Of a stretch of 64,000 nucleotides of DNA, positions 44,210-52,034 are shown in pieces. Position 1 is the stretch's first letter, and every line of letters begins with the position of its first letter. The stretch comes from Alphaproteobacteria bacterium (GTDB lineage: Bacteria > Pseudomonadota > Alphaproteobacteria > JANSWW01), in contig JANSWW010000002.1 in assembly GCA_024743275.1 (NCBI GenBank), positions 248,001 through 312,000 of the forward strand, read 5' to 3'. The notes beneath the pieces were generated by a model that had not been told where the DNA came from, did no database searches, and saw only the letters and a program-made list of their open reading frames with translations. The position numbers and the translations under genes were made by a program.

Positions 44210-46324
44210 ATGCCAACCGACCCTTCTTGCAGGACAAACTTATGGCCCACCAAAAGTTGTATAGAGCAAGGAAAAAACGAGGCGTTTCGACCCAATCTAC
44301 GTACCACTACATTTAGTCTTACATTTTTAATGTCAGTGATGCTGGCCATTTCACCCAAGAATCTAGCGGCTCAGCAAGACACCAACGCGACGACGAAACT
44401 CTCCCTTGAATATCTCATGAATGTCGAAGTCACCACGGCCTCGAACCGGCCGGAGGTGGCGAGCGACGTGGCGTCGGCGATCCATGTCCTCTCACGGGAA
44501 GAGATCCTGCAAGCGGGCGTCACGAATATCCCGGACGCCCTGAGGCTGGTCCCCGGCGTCAATGTCGCGCAGATCAACCGCAACTCCTGGGCCATCAGTA
44601 TCCGAGGCTTCAACAGTCGCTTCGCCAACAAGCTGCTGGTGCTGATCGACGGGCGCAGCGTGTATACACCGTTATTCTCGGGGGTCTTCTGGGATCATCA
44701 CAATGTCCCGATCGACAACATCGAACGGATCGAGGTGGTCCGCGGCCCCGGCGGCAGCGTTTGGGGGAGCAACGCTGTCAACGGCGTGATCAACATCATC
44801 ACCCGTCACTCCCTCGACAGTCAGGGCAACGAGGTGGTCGCCAGCGTCGGCACCGAGCCCTCCGGATCGCTCTACGCCCGGACCGGCGCCGTTCTGAACG
44901 ACGATGCCACCTATCGCGCGTCCTTCCGCCTCGACGGGGCGGCATCCTCGGACACCCCAGGCGGCCGGGACGGGAACGACGATTGGCGTAACGCCCAAGC
45001 AGATGTACGTGTCGATTGGTCGCTTTCTTCGATCGACGATCTGATGATCAGCGCCGGGGTCAACGCCGTGCGCAATGGCGATCTCGCCCAGGTCCCGGCC
45101 TTCACAGCGCCCTATTCCATGGTCGAGGAGCATGAAACGGAGCGTTTCGGCCTTCATCTGCTGGCACGCTGGGACCGGCAATACACCGAGGACGAAAACC
45201 TGATGGTCCAGGGCTATGTCGATCATCGGGATAACGAGGTCGGCACCCCCGAGGCTCAAGACGCGCGGACTGTGGTCGATTTCCAGACACGCTATTATCG
45301 GCCGGTCCTGTCGGAGGGGCGCGTTCATGTCGGCGGCGGCGTCCAGGTCACGAAGGACAGTCTGGACGACCCGACCTTGATCCTCAGCATCTCGGACGAC
45401 GACGAAACCGTTTACATTCTCAACGCCTTCGCCGAAGGCAGTTGGGACTTCCTCGATGACCGTTTGACGGTCACGGCCGGGACCAAGATCGAGCATCATT
45501 CGATTTCCGGGACCGAGCTTCAGCCCTCTGTCCGCCTGCTCGCCCGCCCGGCCCCGAACCAGACCATCTGGGCCGCCGTTTCCTCCGCGACGCGCACGCC
45601 GTCCCGGATCGAAAACGACGGAACCATTCGGCAGTCCGTCATTCCACCGGGGACCCCGCAGAACCCCGGTCCCCTTCCGGCAACCATCGCCACGGTCGGC
45701 ACCCGGGCGCTGGAGGCGGAACGGGTCATCGCCTACGAGATCGGCCACCGGGCCCGGATCACCCCGCGGCTATCGACGGACGTCACAGCCTTCTACAACG
45801 ACTACGAGGATCTCGCACTCAACGCCTTCTTCCTTGGAACCTCGGTCAACAACGACTACGGCAGCCCCTTCGTCGAGATCAGCAACCAGATCAACAATGC
45901 CGGCAGCGCGACCGTCTACGGCGCCGAAGCGAGCGCCACCTGGGAACCCTGGGACGATGTCCGGATGCGGGGCGGGTACAGTTTCCTTCACGAAGACTTC
46001 GACAACACGTCCGGTGTCGTCGAAGGCAACTCCCCCCGGCATCAGGCCTTTGTCCAGTCCCTCGTATCCTTTGGCCAGGGCTGGTCCATCGGGGCCACAC
46101 TCCGCTATGTCGACCGCCTGGATAATGTGGACGCGGACGGATATGTCGATGCCGATCTCAGTATCGGCTGGATGCCGATGGAGACCATCAAGCTGCAATT
46201 GACCGGCCGAAACCTATTCACCGACGGTCGACGTGAATTCGGGACGGAGAACGAGACCTTTCCGACAATCCTGGCGACGGACCTGGAACGCTCCGTCTTC
46301 GCCACCCTGCGCGTGACATTCTGA
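44210..46324 (+). CDS. TonB-dependent receptor
   Basis: 704 aa. A long N-terminal region leads into a signal peptide (FSLTFLMSVMLAISPKNLAA). The plug domain follows: AIHVLSREEILQAGVTNIPD, ALRLVPGVNVAQINRNSW, ISIRGFNSRFANKLLVLIDGRS and ERIEVVRGPGGSVWGSNAVNG. A 22-strand barrel ends with VFATLRVTF, the aromatic last residue typical of outer-membrane proteins. Substrate uncertain; the VEVTTASNR TonB-box region is unusual. The first ~60 codons and the DNA upstream (44090-44370) are clearly AT-richer than the rest. It is followed by a YfiR-like gene and a kinase gene, so it probably has a signalling role. Confidence 0.9.
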   Translation: MPTDPSCRTNLWPTKSCIEQGKNEAFRPNLRTTTFSLTFLMSVMLAISPKNLAAQQDTNATTKLSLEYLMNVEVTTASNRPEVASDVASAIHVLSREEILQAGVTNIPDALRLVPGVNVAQINRNSWAISIRGFNSRFANKLLVLIDGRSVYTPLFSGVFWDHHNVPIDNIERIEVVRGPGGSVWGSNAVNGVINIITRHSLDSQGNEVVASVGTEPSGSLYARTGAVLNDDATYRASFRLDGAASSDTPGGRDGNDDWRNAQADVRVDWSLSSIDDLMISAGVNAVRNGDLAQVPAFTAPYSMVEEHETERFGLHLLARWDRQYTEDENLMVQGYVDHRDNEVGTPEAQDARTVVDFQTRYYRPVLSEGRVHVGGGVQVTKDSLDDPTLILSISDDDETVYILNAFAEGSWDFLDDRLTVTAGTKIEHHSISGTELQPSVRLLARPAPNQTIWAAVSSATRTPSRIENDGTIRQSVIPPGTPQNPGPLPATIATVGTRALEAERVIAYEIGHRARITPRLSTDVTAFYNDYEDLALNAFFLGTSVNNDYGSPFVEISNQINNAGSATVYGAEASATWEPWDDVRMRGGYSFLHEDFDNTSGVVEGNSPRHQAFVQSLVSFGQGWSIGATLRYVDRLDNVDADGYVDADLSIGWMPMETIKLQLTGRNLFTDGRREFGTENETFPTILATDLERSVFATLRVTF

Positions 46325-46334
46325 GGCCGATCCC

Positions 46335-46961
46335 GTGCGCGCCTGGCCCCTTGCAAGAGCTAACCGAACGAGGCCATCGATCTCGAAAACGGTCGGCTGG
46401 ATTCTGGTGCTTGCGGCGCTCTGGTGGCTCCACCCGTCGCAGCCGGCCTTGGCGGACAGCGAATCGCGACTGGAAAACGCCATCAAGGCGGGCTTCCTGT
46501 TCAACTTCGCCCGCTTTACCACATTCGACACACGGCTTCCGGCATCCACAGACTTCAGCTTCTGCGTCGACCTGAACGCCATCGATCCAGAGGCGTTCTC
46601 GGATTGGGAGAATGAAACCTTGGACGGTCGGATGGTCGCGGTCCGCTTCACCGGCGCCATGCCGCCCATTCTTCCCGGGCTCGCATGCGATGTGCTCTAT
46701 CTCGGCAAACAGTCTGTGGCGAGCCTTTCCGAACTCATCGGATTGCGGGCCGATGGCAGCACGCCGCTGCTGGTGGCCGAAACGGAGGGCTTTGCCCGGT
46801 CCGGGGGCCATATCGAGCTTTACCGCGAGGGGCGCAATCTACGCTTCCGAATCAATATCGGACAAATGCGCCGGGATGGACTTAACATCAGCGCCCAGGT
46901 TCTGAAATTGGCCCAGATCGTCGAAACGGACGAAAGCGCCGAAGGAGGTCGCGGTGATTAG
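46335..46961 (+). CDS. YfiR-family periplasmic protein (DUF4154)
   Basis: 208 aa from a GTG at 46335. A signal/anchor (ISKTVGWILVLAALWWLHPS) is followed by a YfiR-like domain: ENAIKAGFLFNFARFTTF, CDVLYLGKQS, LLVAETEGFARSGGHIELYR and FRINIGQMRRDGLNISAQVL. In Pseudomonas YfiR binds and inhibits the diguanylate cyclase YfiN in the periplasm. Here the next gene encodes a histidine kinase with a similar periplasmic part, so YfiR may inhibit a kinase. It overlaps that gene by eight bases. Confidence 0.88.
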   Translation: MRAWPLARANRTRPSISKTVGWILVLAALWWLHPSQPALADSESRLENAIKAGFLFNFARFTTFDTRLPASTDFSFCVDLNAIDPEAFSDWENETLDGRMVAVRFTGAMPPILPGLACDVLYLGKQSVASLSELIGLRADGSTPLLVAETEGFARSGGHIELYREGRNLRFRINIGQMRRDGLNISAQVLKLAQIVETDESAEGGRGD

Positions 46962-48414
46962 GGTCCGGAACCAATCGATCCGCACCCGGCTGATCTGGGC
47001 CACCACCCTGATCAGCACCGTCGCGATCGCCATCACGATCCTGCTGTCGGCGATCACCGCCTACCAAGACGCAAAGACGGCGCTGACCCAGCAGATCGAT
47101 ACCGTCGGCGCGATCCTGGCGGAAAACCTTGTCACGCCTCTGATCTTCAACGACGACAAAGCGGCCGCCCGGATCATCCGGTCGGCCCGATCCCAGGGCG
47201 GCATCCTCTCCGTCATCGTTTTCGATCCGGATTGGGGCATCTTCGCGGAGTACGGCCAGGGGAGTTGCCCGGTCGACGGCCGGGTCGGCGACAGCTTCGA
47301 GGATACCCACGTCACCTCGACCTATACGGTGCAGGACGGTGCGGTCGTTGTCGGCAGTCTCCAGATCTGCACGTCGCTCAGGGATCTCAACGACGCCGTC
47401 TATGGGATTCTGGAACTCAGCCTCGTTCTGATTCTAACCGCGGTCGTCGTCGCCTGGTTCCTGGCACGTCTCTTGGCCCGCCGGGTCTCGCAGCCCATCG
47501 AGCATCTCGCCTCGGTCATGGACGCGGTCACCATCGACCGGGACTTCGGCCGCCGCGCGGAAAAGTCGACAGACGACGAGATCGGGACCCTGATCGACGG
47601 CTTCAACGAGATGATCGAGAACATCGAGGTTTATAGCCAGGAGCTGGCGGAAGCCCGCGATATGGCGGAAGCGGCGAACGAATCGAAGACCCGCTTCCTT
47701 GCCACCATGAGCCATGAATTGCGCACGCCGCTCAACGCGATCATGGGCTTCTCCGAAGTGATCAAGGATCAACTCTACGGCGACAAGCCCGACATCTATC
47801 AGGCCTATGCCCGGGACATTCATAAGAGCGCGGTCTTCCAACTCGATCTCGTCAACGACCTGTTGGACATGTCGCGCCTGGAAGCCGGCGCCTACGACAT
47901 CCACGAGGGGACGGTCACCCCGGCGAAGCTCGTCGAAGAAAGCGTCGAGCTCTTTCAACAAAGCGCCCTCAAGAAGAACCTCGAATTCCATGTCAAGGTC
48001 GCGCCGGAACCGCTGGCGCTGAAGGTCGACCCCCGGGCGATCAAACAGGTCATCGCCAATCTTCTCGGCAACGCCATCAAATTCACGCCACGGCTCGGCG
48101 AAGTCGTGCTGAATGCGGGATCGACCGACGATGGCGACTATCGGATCACGATCAGTGATACGGGCATCGGTATCAAGGAACAGGACCTGGACCGCGTCGT
48201 CTCCCCCTTCGAACGCGGCCACTCTCACCTGACCGGGCAGTATCCCGGGACCGGACTGGGCCTCTCGATCTGTAAATCCATCATCGAGAAACATGGAGGC
48301 CGATTGTCGATCGACAGTCTCTACGGAGAAGGCACGACCGTCTCCGTCACCATCCCCGCCCACCGAGTCGCCGAAGAGCGCACGGCGGCGACGGTGCACC
48401 GGCTCAAGGTTTAG
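46954..48414 (+). CDS. Membrane sensor histidine kinase with CHASE8-like periplasmic domain
   Basis: 486 aa from a GTG. Membrane helix 1 (~12-36), periplasmic domain (~40-148, containing LAENLVTPLIFNDDKAA, which resembles YfiN/CHASE8), helix 2 (~150-172), HAMP (~172-225), HisKA with His254 in TMSHELRTPLNAIMGFSE, and the HATPase domain (LLGNAIKFTP, ISDTGIGIKEQDL, GTGLGLSICKSII). The YfiR protein would regulate it from the periplasm and the TonB receptor may be the sensor. No response regulator lies beside it. Confidence 0.9.
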   Translation: MIRVRNQSIRTRLIWATTLISTVAIAITILLSAITAYQDAKTALTQQIDTVGAILAENLVTPLIFNDDKAAARIIRSARSQGGILSVIVFDPDWGIFAEYGQGSCPVDGRVGDSFEDTHVTSTYTVQDGAVVVGSLQICTSLRDLNDAVYGILELSLVLILTAVVVAWFLARLLARRVSQPIEHLASVMDAVTIDRDFGRRAEKSTDDEIGTLIDGFNEMIENIEVYSQELAEARDMAEAANESKTRFLATMSHELRTPLNAIMGFSEVIKDQLYGDKPDIYQAYARDIHKSAVFQLDLVNDLLDMSRLEAGAYDIHEGTVTPAKLVEESVELFQQSALKKNLEFHVKVAPEPLALKVDPRAIKQVIANLLGNAIKFTPRLGEVVLNAGSTDDGDYRITISDTGIGIKEQDLDRVVSPFERGHSHLTGQYPGTGLGLSICKSIIEKHGGRLSIDSLYGEGTTVSVTIPAHRVAEERTAATVHRLKV

Positions 48415-48493
48415 GGTCTATCGTCACAGGATCTCGTCACGACCTGAGCGTTTCCCCGGGAACAGGTTTCGATGGGTAGATTTTTTCGATTAA

Positions 48494-48521
48494 TTGACAG
48501 CATAGGAATCGAAAATACACT
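48494..48521 (+). promoter_or_regulatory. Sigma-70 type promoter for the PP-loop ATPase gene
   Basis: TTGACA (48494-48499) and TACACT (48516-48521) are separated by 16 bp, about 70 bp before the gene start. The region around 48470-48530 is AT-rich. AGGAGA lies 7 bases before the ATG at 48590. Confidence 0.6.
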
Positions 48522-48589
48522 ATTGCGCGCATGGGCATGTCTATTCTTCTGATTCCGGGAGAATTCGACGTTGAAACAGGAGACCGCGC

Positions 48590-49807
48590 ATGATCGCCGC
48601 CAATGACGCCCCGATCCGCCTCTGGATCATCACATCGCATGGCCGACAGGCTCTCGAAGGCCTGCCCGACGACCGGCTGATCGACGTCCTGACCCGGCAT
48701 CAGGTCCCTTGGTCCGCCCTGTCGATCTACGCCAAGAGCCAGGATGGGGAGAGTCTCGAATTGAAGTCCGGCCTTGATGCCCGGCTATCGGAATTCTCCG
48801 AACACGGTGAGTTGTTTCTCTACTTCAACCGCAATGTGAACCCGTTCAAGTTCAGCCTTACAGATCTCAACGTGATCCCGCCCTCCGAACAGGGCGCGCA
48901 GTCGACCGAGTACATCTATCAAGAACTCCAAAACAATGAGTCTCAATGCGTCTCCTATCTCAAGAAGCTGACGCCCGACGAGTGCCGCGACATCATCGCG
49001 GCCCGGGTCGGCGACACGGTGCGGGAACATCTTCCGAAGGGCTCCACGCTGGTGGTCGGGGTCAGCGGCGGCGGCGATAGCAACGCCATGCTGCACGGCC
49101 TCACGCAAATAGACGATCACGATCTCACCATCGTGCCGATGATCATCAAGGGGATCCCCGATTGGGACCAGGGCGTGCCGCGGGCCCAGGCCCTGTGCGA
49201 CCGCTACGGACTGACCCTGACTATCGTCGAGGAACCCGACGTCCGCTCCATGCTCCACCTGGAACCGGGCAATGACAGTCTGATCGAGCGCTTCGAGCGG
49301 GAATTCGAAGGGGACGATTTCGAGTTCCTCGGCACGCTGCTTATCCGCCTGGCCCTGTCGAAAAAAGCACAGGAGATGGGCACACCCTATATCTGCACCG
49401 GGATCAATCTCGAGGATATCCTGTGCGAATGCCTATTCCGGATATCCTCCGGGCTGAAGCCGGCCGCCTTCCCGGCGCGCCGGATCGGCGACGCCACCTT
49501 GCTGATGCCCCTCTGGCTCTGCCCGAAGAAGATCATCGACGGCTGCTTTCCGACCTTTTCCAAGGACAATTACGACGCCCGTTATCCCTGTTTCTCGCTG
49601 GGCCGGAACCTCTACTACAGCATGGCCTATGCGATGCAGTCACAGTTCCCGGCGGCGACGGACCGGTTCGTGCGCGGCCTGTCGGAGGAGAGCTTGCGGG
49701 ATCCGGTCACCTACAGTCTGGACGACCAACTCGGCTTCCACACGGAACGATTCGTGCCCTTCCCCCTGCGGGAGAAGTTCCGCCGGATGCAACGCTCTAC
49801 CCACTAA
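48590..49807 (+). CDS. PP-loop ATP pyrophosphatase, TtcA/TilS-like, with extra N-terminal domain
   Basis: 405 aa. The PP-loop is GVSGGGDSNAMLHGL (residues ~157-171). CTGINLEDILCECLFRISSG resembles the G-x-N-x-x-D-x-x-E motif of TilS/TtcA, and LLMPLWLCPKKII the substrate-binding strand. These enzymes adenylate a substrate for thiolation or amidation. The ~100 N-terminal residues (LIDVLTRHQVPWSALSIYAKS, ELFLYFNRNVNPFKFSL) form a separate alpha/beta domain that may be ubiquitin-like; this is a guess from pattern. The paired C-x-x-C of TtcA for an Fe-S cluster is not obvious; single Cys residues are present. It stands first in the unusual gene group and has a good promoter. Confidence 0.8.
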   Translation: MIAANDAPIRLWIITSHGRQALEGLPDDRLIDVLTRHQVPWSALSIYAKSQDGESLELKSGLDARLSEFSEHGELFLYFNRNVNPFKFSLTDLNVIPPSEQGAQSTEYIYQELQNNESQCVSYLKKLTPDECRDIIAARVGDTVREHLPKGSTLVVGVSGGGDSNAMLHGLTQIDDHDLTIVPMIIKGIPDWDQGVPRAQALCDRYGLTLTIVEEPDVRSMLHLEPGNDSLIERFEREFEGDDFEFLGTLLIRLALSKKAQEMGTPYICTGINLEDILCECLFRISSGLKPAAFPARRIGDATLLMPLWLCPKKIIDGCFPTFSKDNYDARYPCFSLGRNLYYSMAYAMQSQFPAATDRFVRGLSEESLRDPVTYSLDDQLGFHTERFVPFPLREKFRRMQRSTH

Positions 49808-49851
49808 CCCCCATTGGAGCCTCCCTTGGGCCGGCCAGGTGCGTGAAAGGC

Positions 49852-50865
49852 CTATGCCAGGGCGGTTTTCCGGGGCTCGGACGCCATGTTGTGCCAGCCC
49901 GATGCGATCTCGTCGGTCCGGAACAGGGAGGCGACGGGCCGCTCCAGGTCGATCAACTTGCTGGCGACCGTGATGAAGTCCCACCGGGCGGACGGGTCCA
50001 GCGCGTCGATATCCATGTCGGCACGGATCCGGTCCCAGGCGACCGGCTCGCCCGCGACCGCGCTTTTGGCGAGGCGCGCCGCATGCTCCGGCGAGATCAG
50101 CCCGGCTCCGCGCAGCCGGTCGAGGGAGGCAGCGAAGTCGAGATCATGGGCGGGATGCTCCTCCTCAAGGCGAAGGCGCCGGTCCGTCGTTTCCTGGAGC
50201 GCCGTCGGCACGGGCGGATGAGCGAGCGCGTCGACCATGGCCCGGCGTTGCGTTCGGTCGAACAGAATACCCAGTTCCCGCACCACATCGACCGGCTCGT
50301 CGGCGACATGGACGAAGTTCAGCACCTGGTTCGGCGGGGCGAGCTGTGAGCGAAGGCTGTCTCCGGTCCGCTTGTGGGCGAGCGACGATCCTTTGAGCCC
50401 CGTGAGCCGGACCGACGCCGGCAGGTTCCGGTCCACCGTCTGATCGACCAGCAGCAGCACCAATATGTCGGCGGACGGATACCAGTAGGAACAGAAGGCG
50501 AGTCGGTCGACCGGGTAGACATGCCAATCATGCTCCCAAAGCGCCCGCATGGAATGGCGGTTGAACCGGGTCGTGGCGCTGGCCACCGGCAGAAACCCGC
50601 GGCCGACACAGAAATCGACGATTCGCGCGAGCCGCCGACCGACGACCGCATCCGGCTTGACGCTGAGCAGCGCTGTTGCGCCGAGAATCTCGGCGGCGCT
50701 CTCCCCGAGTCCGTTCTCCACATCCTGCCAGGCTTCCCGGAAATAGAGATCCTTGCCGAAAGCGGATTTTTTTTCCGGCAGAACAGTCAGAGCGTCCCAG
50801 GGTAGCTCTCCGCCAGGCGTGCAGTTCGGTGAGCGGCGGCGCCGCAGAGGGTCTTGAGCTGTCAT
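49852..50865 (-). CDS. NDK-like domain protein 1 (nucleoside diphosphate kinase fold)
   Basis: 337 aa from the ATG at 50865, with GGGAGACG upstream; ATGA overlap with the phosphodiesterase gene. ATALLSVKPDAVVGRR carries the NDK K-P-D (Lys70), and NFVHVADEPVDVVREL matches the NDK motif N-x-x-H-G-S-D: Asn183 and the catalytic His186 are kept, while G-S-D is changed to V-A-D. About 40 N-terminal residues and 130 C-terminal residues (helical) are extra. Normal NDK is ~140 aa. It may transfer phosphate to an unusual acceptor. It has a paralogue at 61073. Confidence 0.78.
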   Translation of the reverse strand: MTAQDPLRRRRSPNCTPGGELPWDALTVLPEKKSAFGKDLYFREAWQDVENGLGESAAEILGATALLSVKPDAVVGRRLARIVDFCVGRGFLPVASATTRFNRHSMRALWEHDWHVYPVDRLAFCSYWYPSADILVLLLVDQTVDRNLPASVRLTGLKGSSLAHKRTGDSLRSQLAPPNQVLNFVHVADEPVDVVRELGILFDRTQRRAMVDALAHPPVPTALQETTDRRLRLEEEHPAHDLDFAASLDRLRGAGLISPEHAARLAKSAVAGEPVAWDRIRADMDIDALDPSARWDFITVASKLIDLERPVASLFRTDEIASGWHNMASEPRKTALA

Positions 50866-52034
50866 TCCGTCGTCTCCCTTGCGCTGCCTACCCCATGACG
50901 TCGCCGGTTTGCAAGCGAACCGGCCTCTGGAGACCATAATGCGAATGGAACGACACATTCGGCCTCGGTAAGGGAACCATGTTCATAGAGATATCCGTCA
51001 GGCGCGAGAAAATTGCTCCCCCGGGCGACGACCACAAGGTCGCCCACCCGCCCGCGTGCCCGCGAGCCCGGGGCGAAAAGCTGATCGGCGGCGAACAGAT
51101 CGACATCATCGGGCAGCATCTCGGCGAGCGCTTCCTGTAACTGCCCGAGAACGCGGTCGGGGGCATGGAACCAACGGGTTCGGCCCGCCCCGCCGAGCGC
51201 CGCGCCGAAATTATCGGCCAACCTTGTCAGACCCCGCGCGAGAACCGGGTCGTGACATGTCGGCACCAGACCGTGATCCGAATGGGCGACGACCAGCATC
51301 CCATCCGCCGCCCAGTCCCGGGCGAGCCGCCCCACCGTGTGAAGCACCGCCGTCACATGACCGTCATAGCCGTGCCGGTGGATATACTGATCGACATCGA
51401 CAAAGCACCAGACCAGCACGGGACCCGCCGCCTGTCGCCGGGCGACGGAGACGGCGCCGGTCAGCCGGTCGGCGACGAGGTCCGGCGAAGGCTCCGCCCC
51501 GCCGGCATAAAAGGTGTATCCCCGCACCGGTTCGGCCCCGGCGAGCAGCACGTCGCGATAGCTGCAGTCGAGTGGCGACCAATCGCCGACGATGGCACGG
51601 GGATGATACCCATTGCGCCAGGCGTCATGGAAAATGGTCTCCATCGGCGGGACTTCGAGTGGCCCGCGATGGGTGAAGACATCGATCATGCCCTGGGACG
51701 GCAGGGCGAAACGCACACCTGGAATGCCGTGGGTGTCGACACCGAGGCCGGTCAAGGCGCTGAGCCACGCGGTCGATGAGGTGGTCGGGAAGACGGACCG
51801 CATCGGTTCAAGGCCCCCGTCGCCCCAGAGACGGTCGCCCCGGATATCGTCGCCCTGGATATCGTCGCCCCGGATATCGTCGCCCCGGATATCGGCGGCC
51901 CAGATATCGGCGGCCAGCGCATAGGGAATGCCGTCGATCGCCAGAACGACGATGTCGCGGGGCCGTTTGCATGCCGCTTCCGCCGCCATAAGGTCGGCCA
52001 GTCGCGTACGGAAGGATGTGATCGACGGGATCAT
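50862..52034 (-). CDS. Alkaline phosphatase-superfamily phosphodiesterase-like protein
   Basis: 390 aa. The first metal Asp is in VVLAIDGIPYAL, the Thr/Ser nucleophile in VFPTTSSTAWLSALTG, DVDQYIHRHG and VAHSDHGLVPT supply the later metal ligands, and EHGSLTEAECVVPF the last His. The arrangement fits type I phosphodiesterases/nucleotide pyrophosphatases and phosphonoacetate hydrolase-like enzymes. Between metal Asp and nucleophile there is an in-frame array of G-D-D-I-R repeats. It overlaps its neighbours on both sides (ATGA each) in an operon with the FAD protein and NDK-like protein 1. Substrate unknown, but probably a nucleotide-linked or phosphonate-like intermediate. Confidence 0.78.
   Translation of the reverse strand: MIPSITSFRTRLADLMAAEAACKRPRDIVVLAIDGIPYALAADIWAADIRGDDIRGDDIQGDDIRGDRLWGDGGLEPMRSVFPTTSSTAWLSALTGLGVDTHGIPGVRFALPSQGMIDVFTHRGPLEVPPMETIFHDAWRNGYHPRAIVGDWSPLDCSYRDVLLAGAEPVRGYTFYAGGAEPSPDLVADRLTGAVSVARRQAAGPVLVWCFVDVDQYIHRHGYDGHVTAVLHTVGRLARDWAADGMLVVAHSDHGLVPTCHDPVLARGLTRLADNFGAALGGAGRTRWFHAPDRVLGQLQEALAEMLPDDVDLFAADQLFAPGSRARGRVGDLVVVARGSNFLAPDGYLYEHGSLTEAECVVPFALWSPEAGSLANRRRHGVGSARETTE
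51841..51915. repeat. 15-bp in-frame tandem repeat in the phosphodiesterase-like gene
   Basis: Five units of CGGATATCGTCGCCC or close variants lie at 51841-51855, -51870, -51885, -51900 and -51915. They encode G-D-D-I-R/Q and A-A-D-I repeats. Confidence 0.92.
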
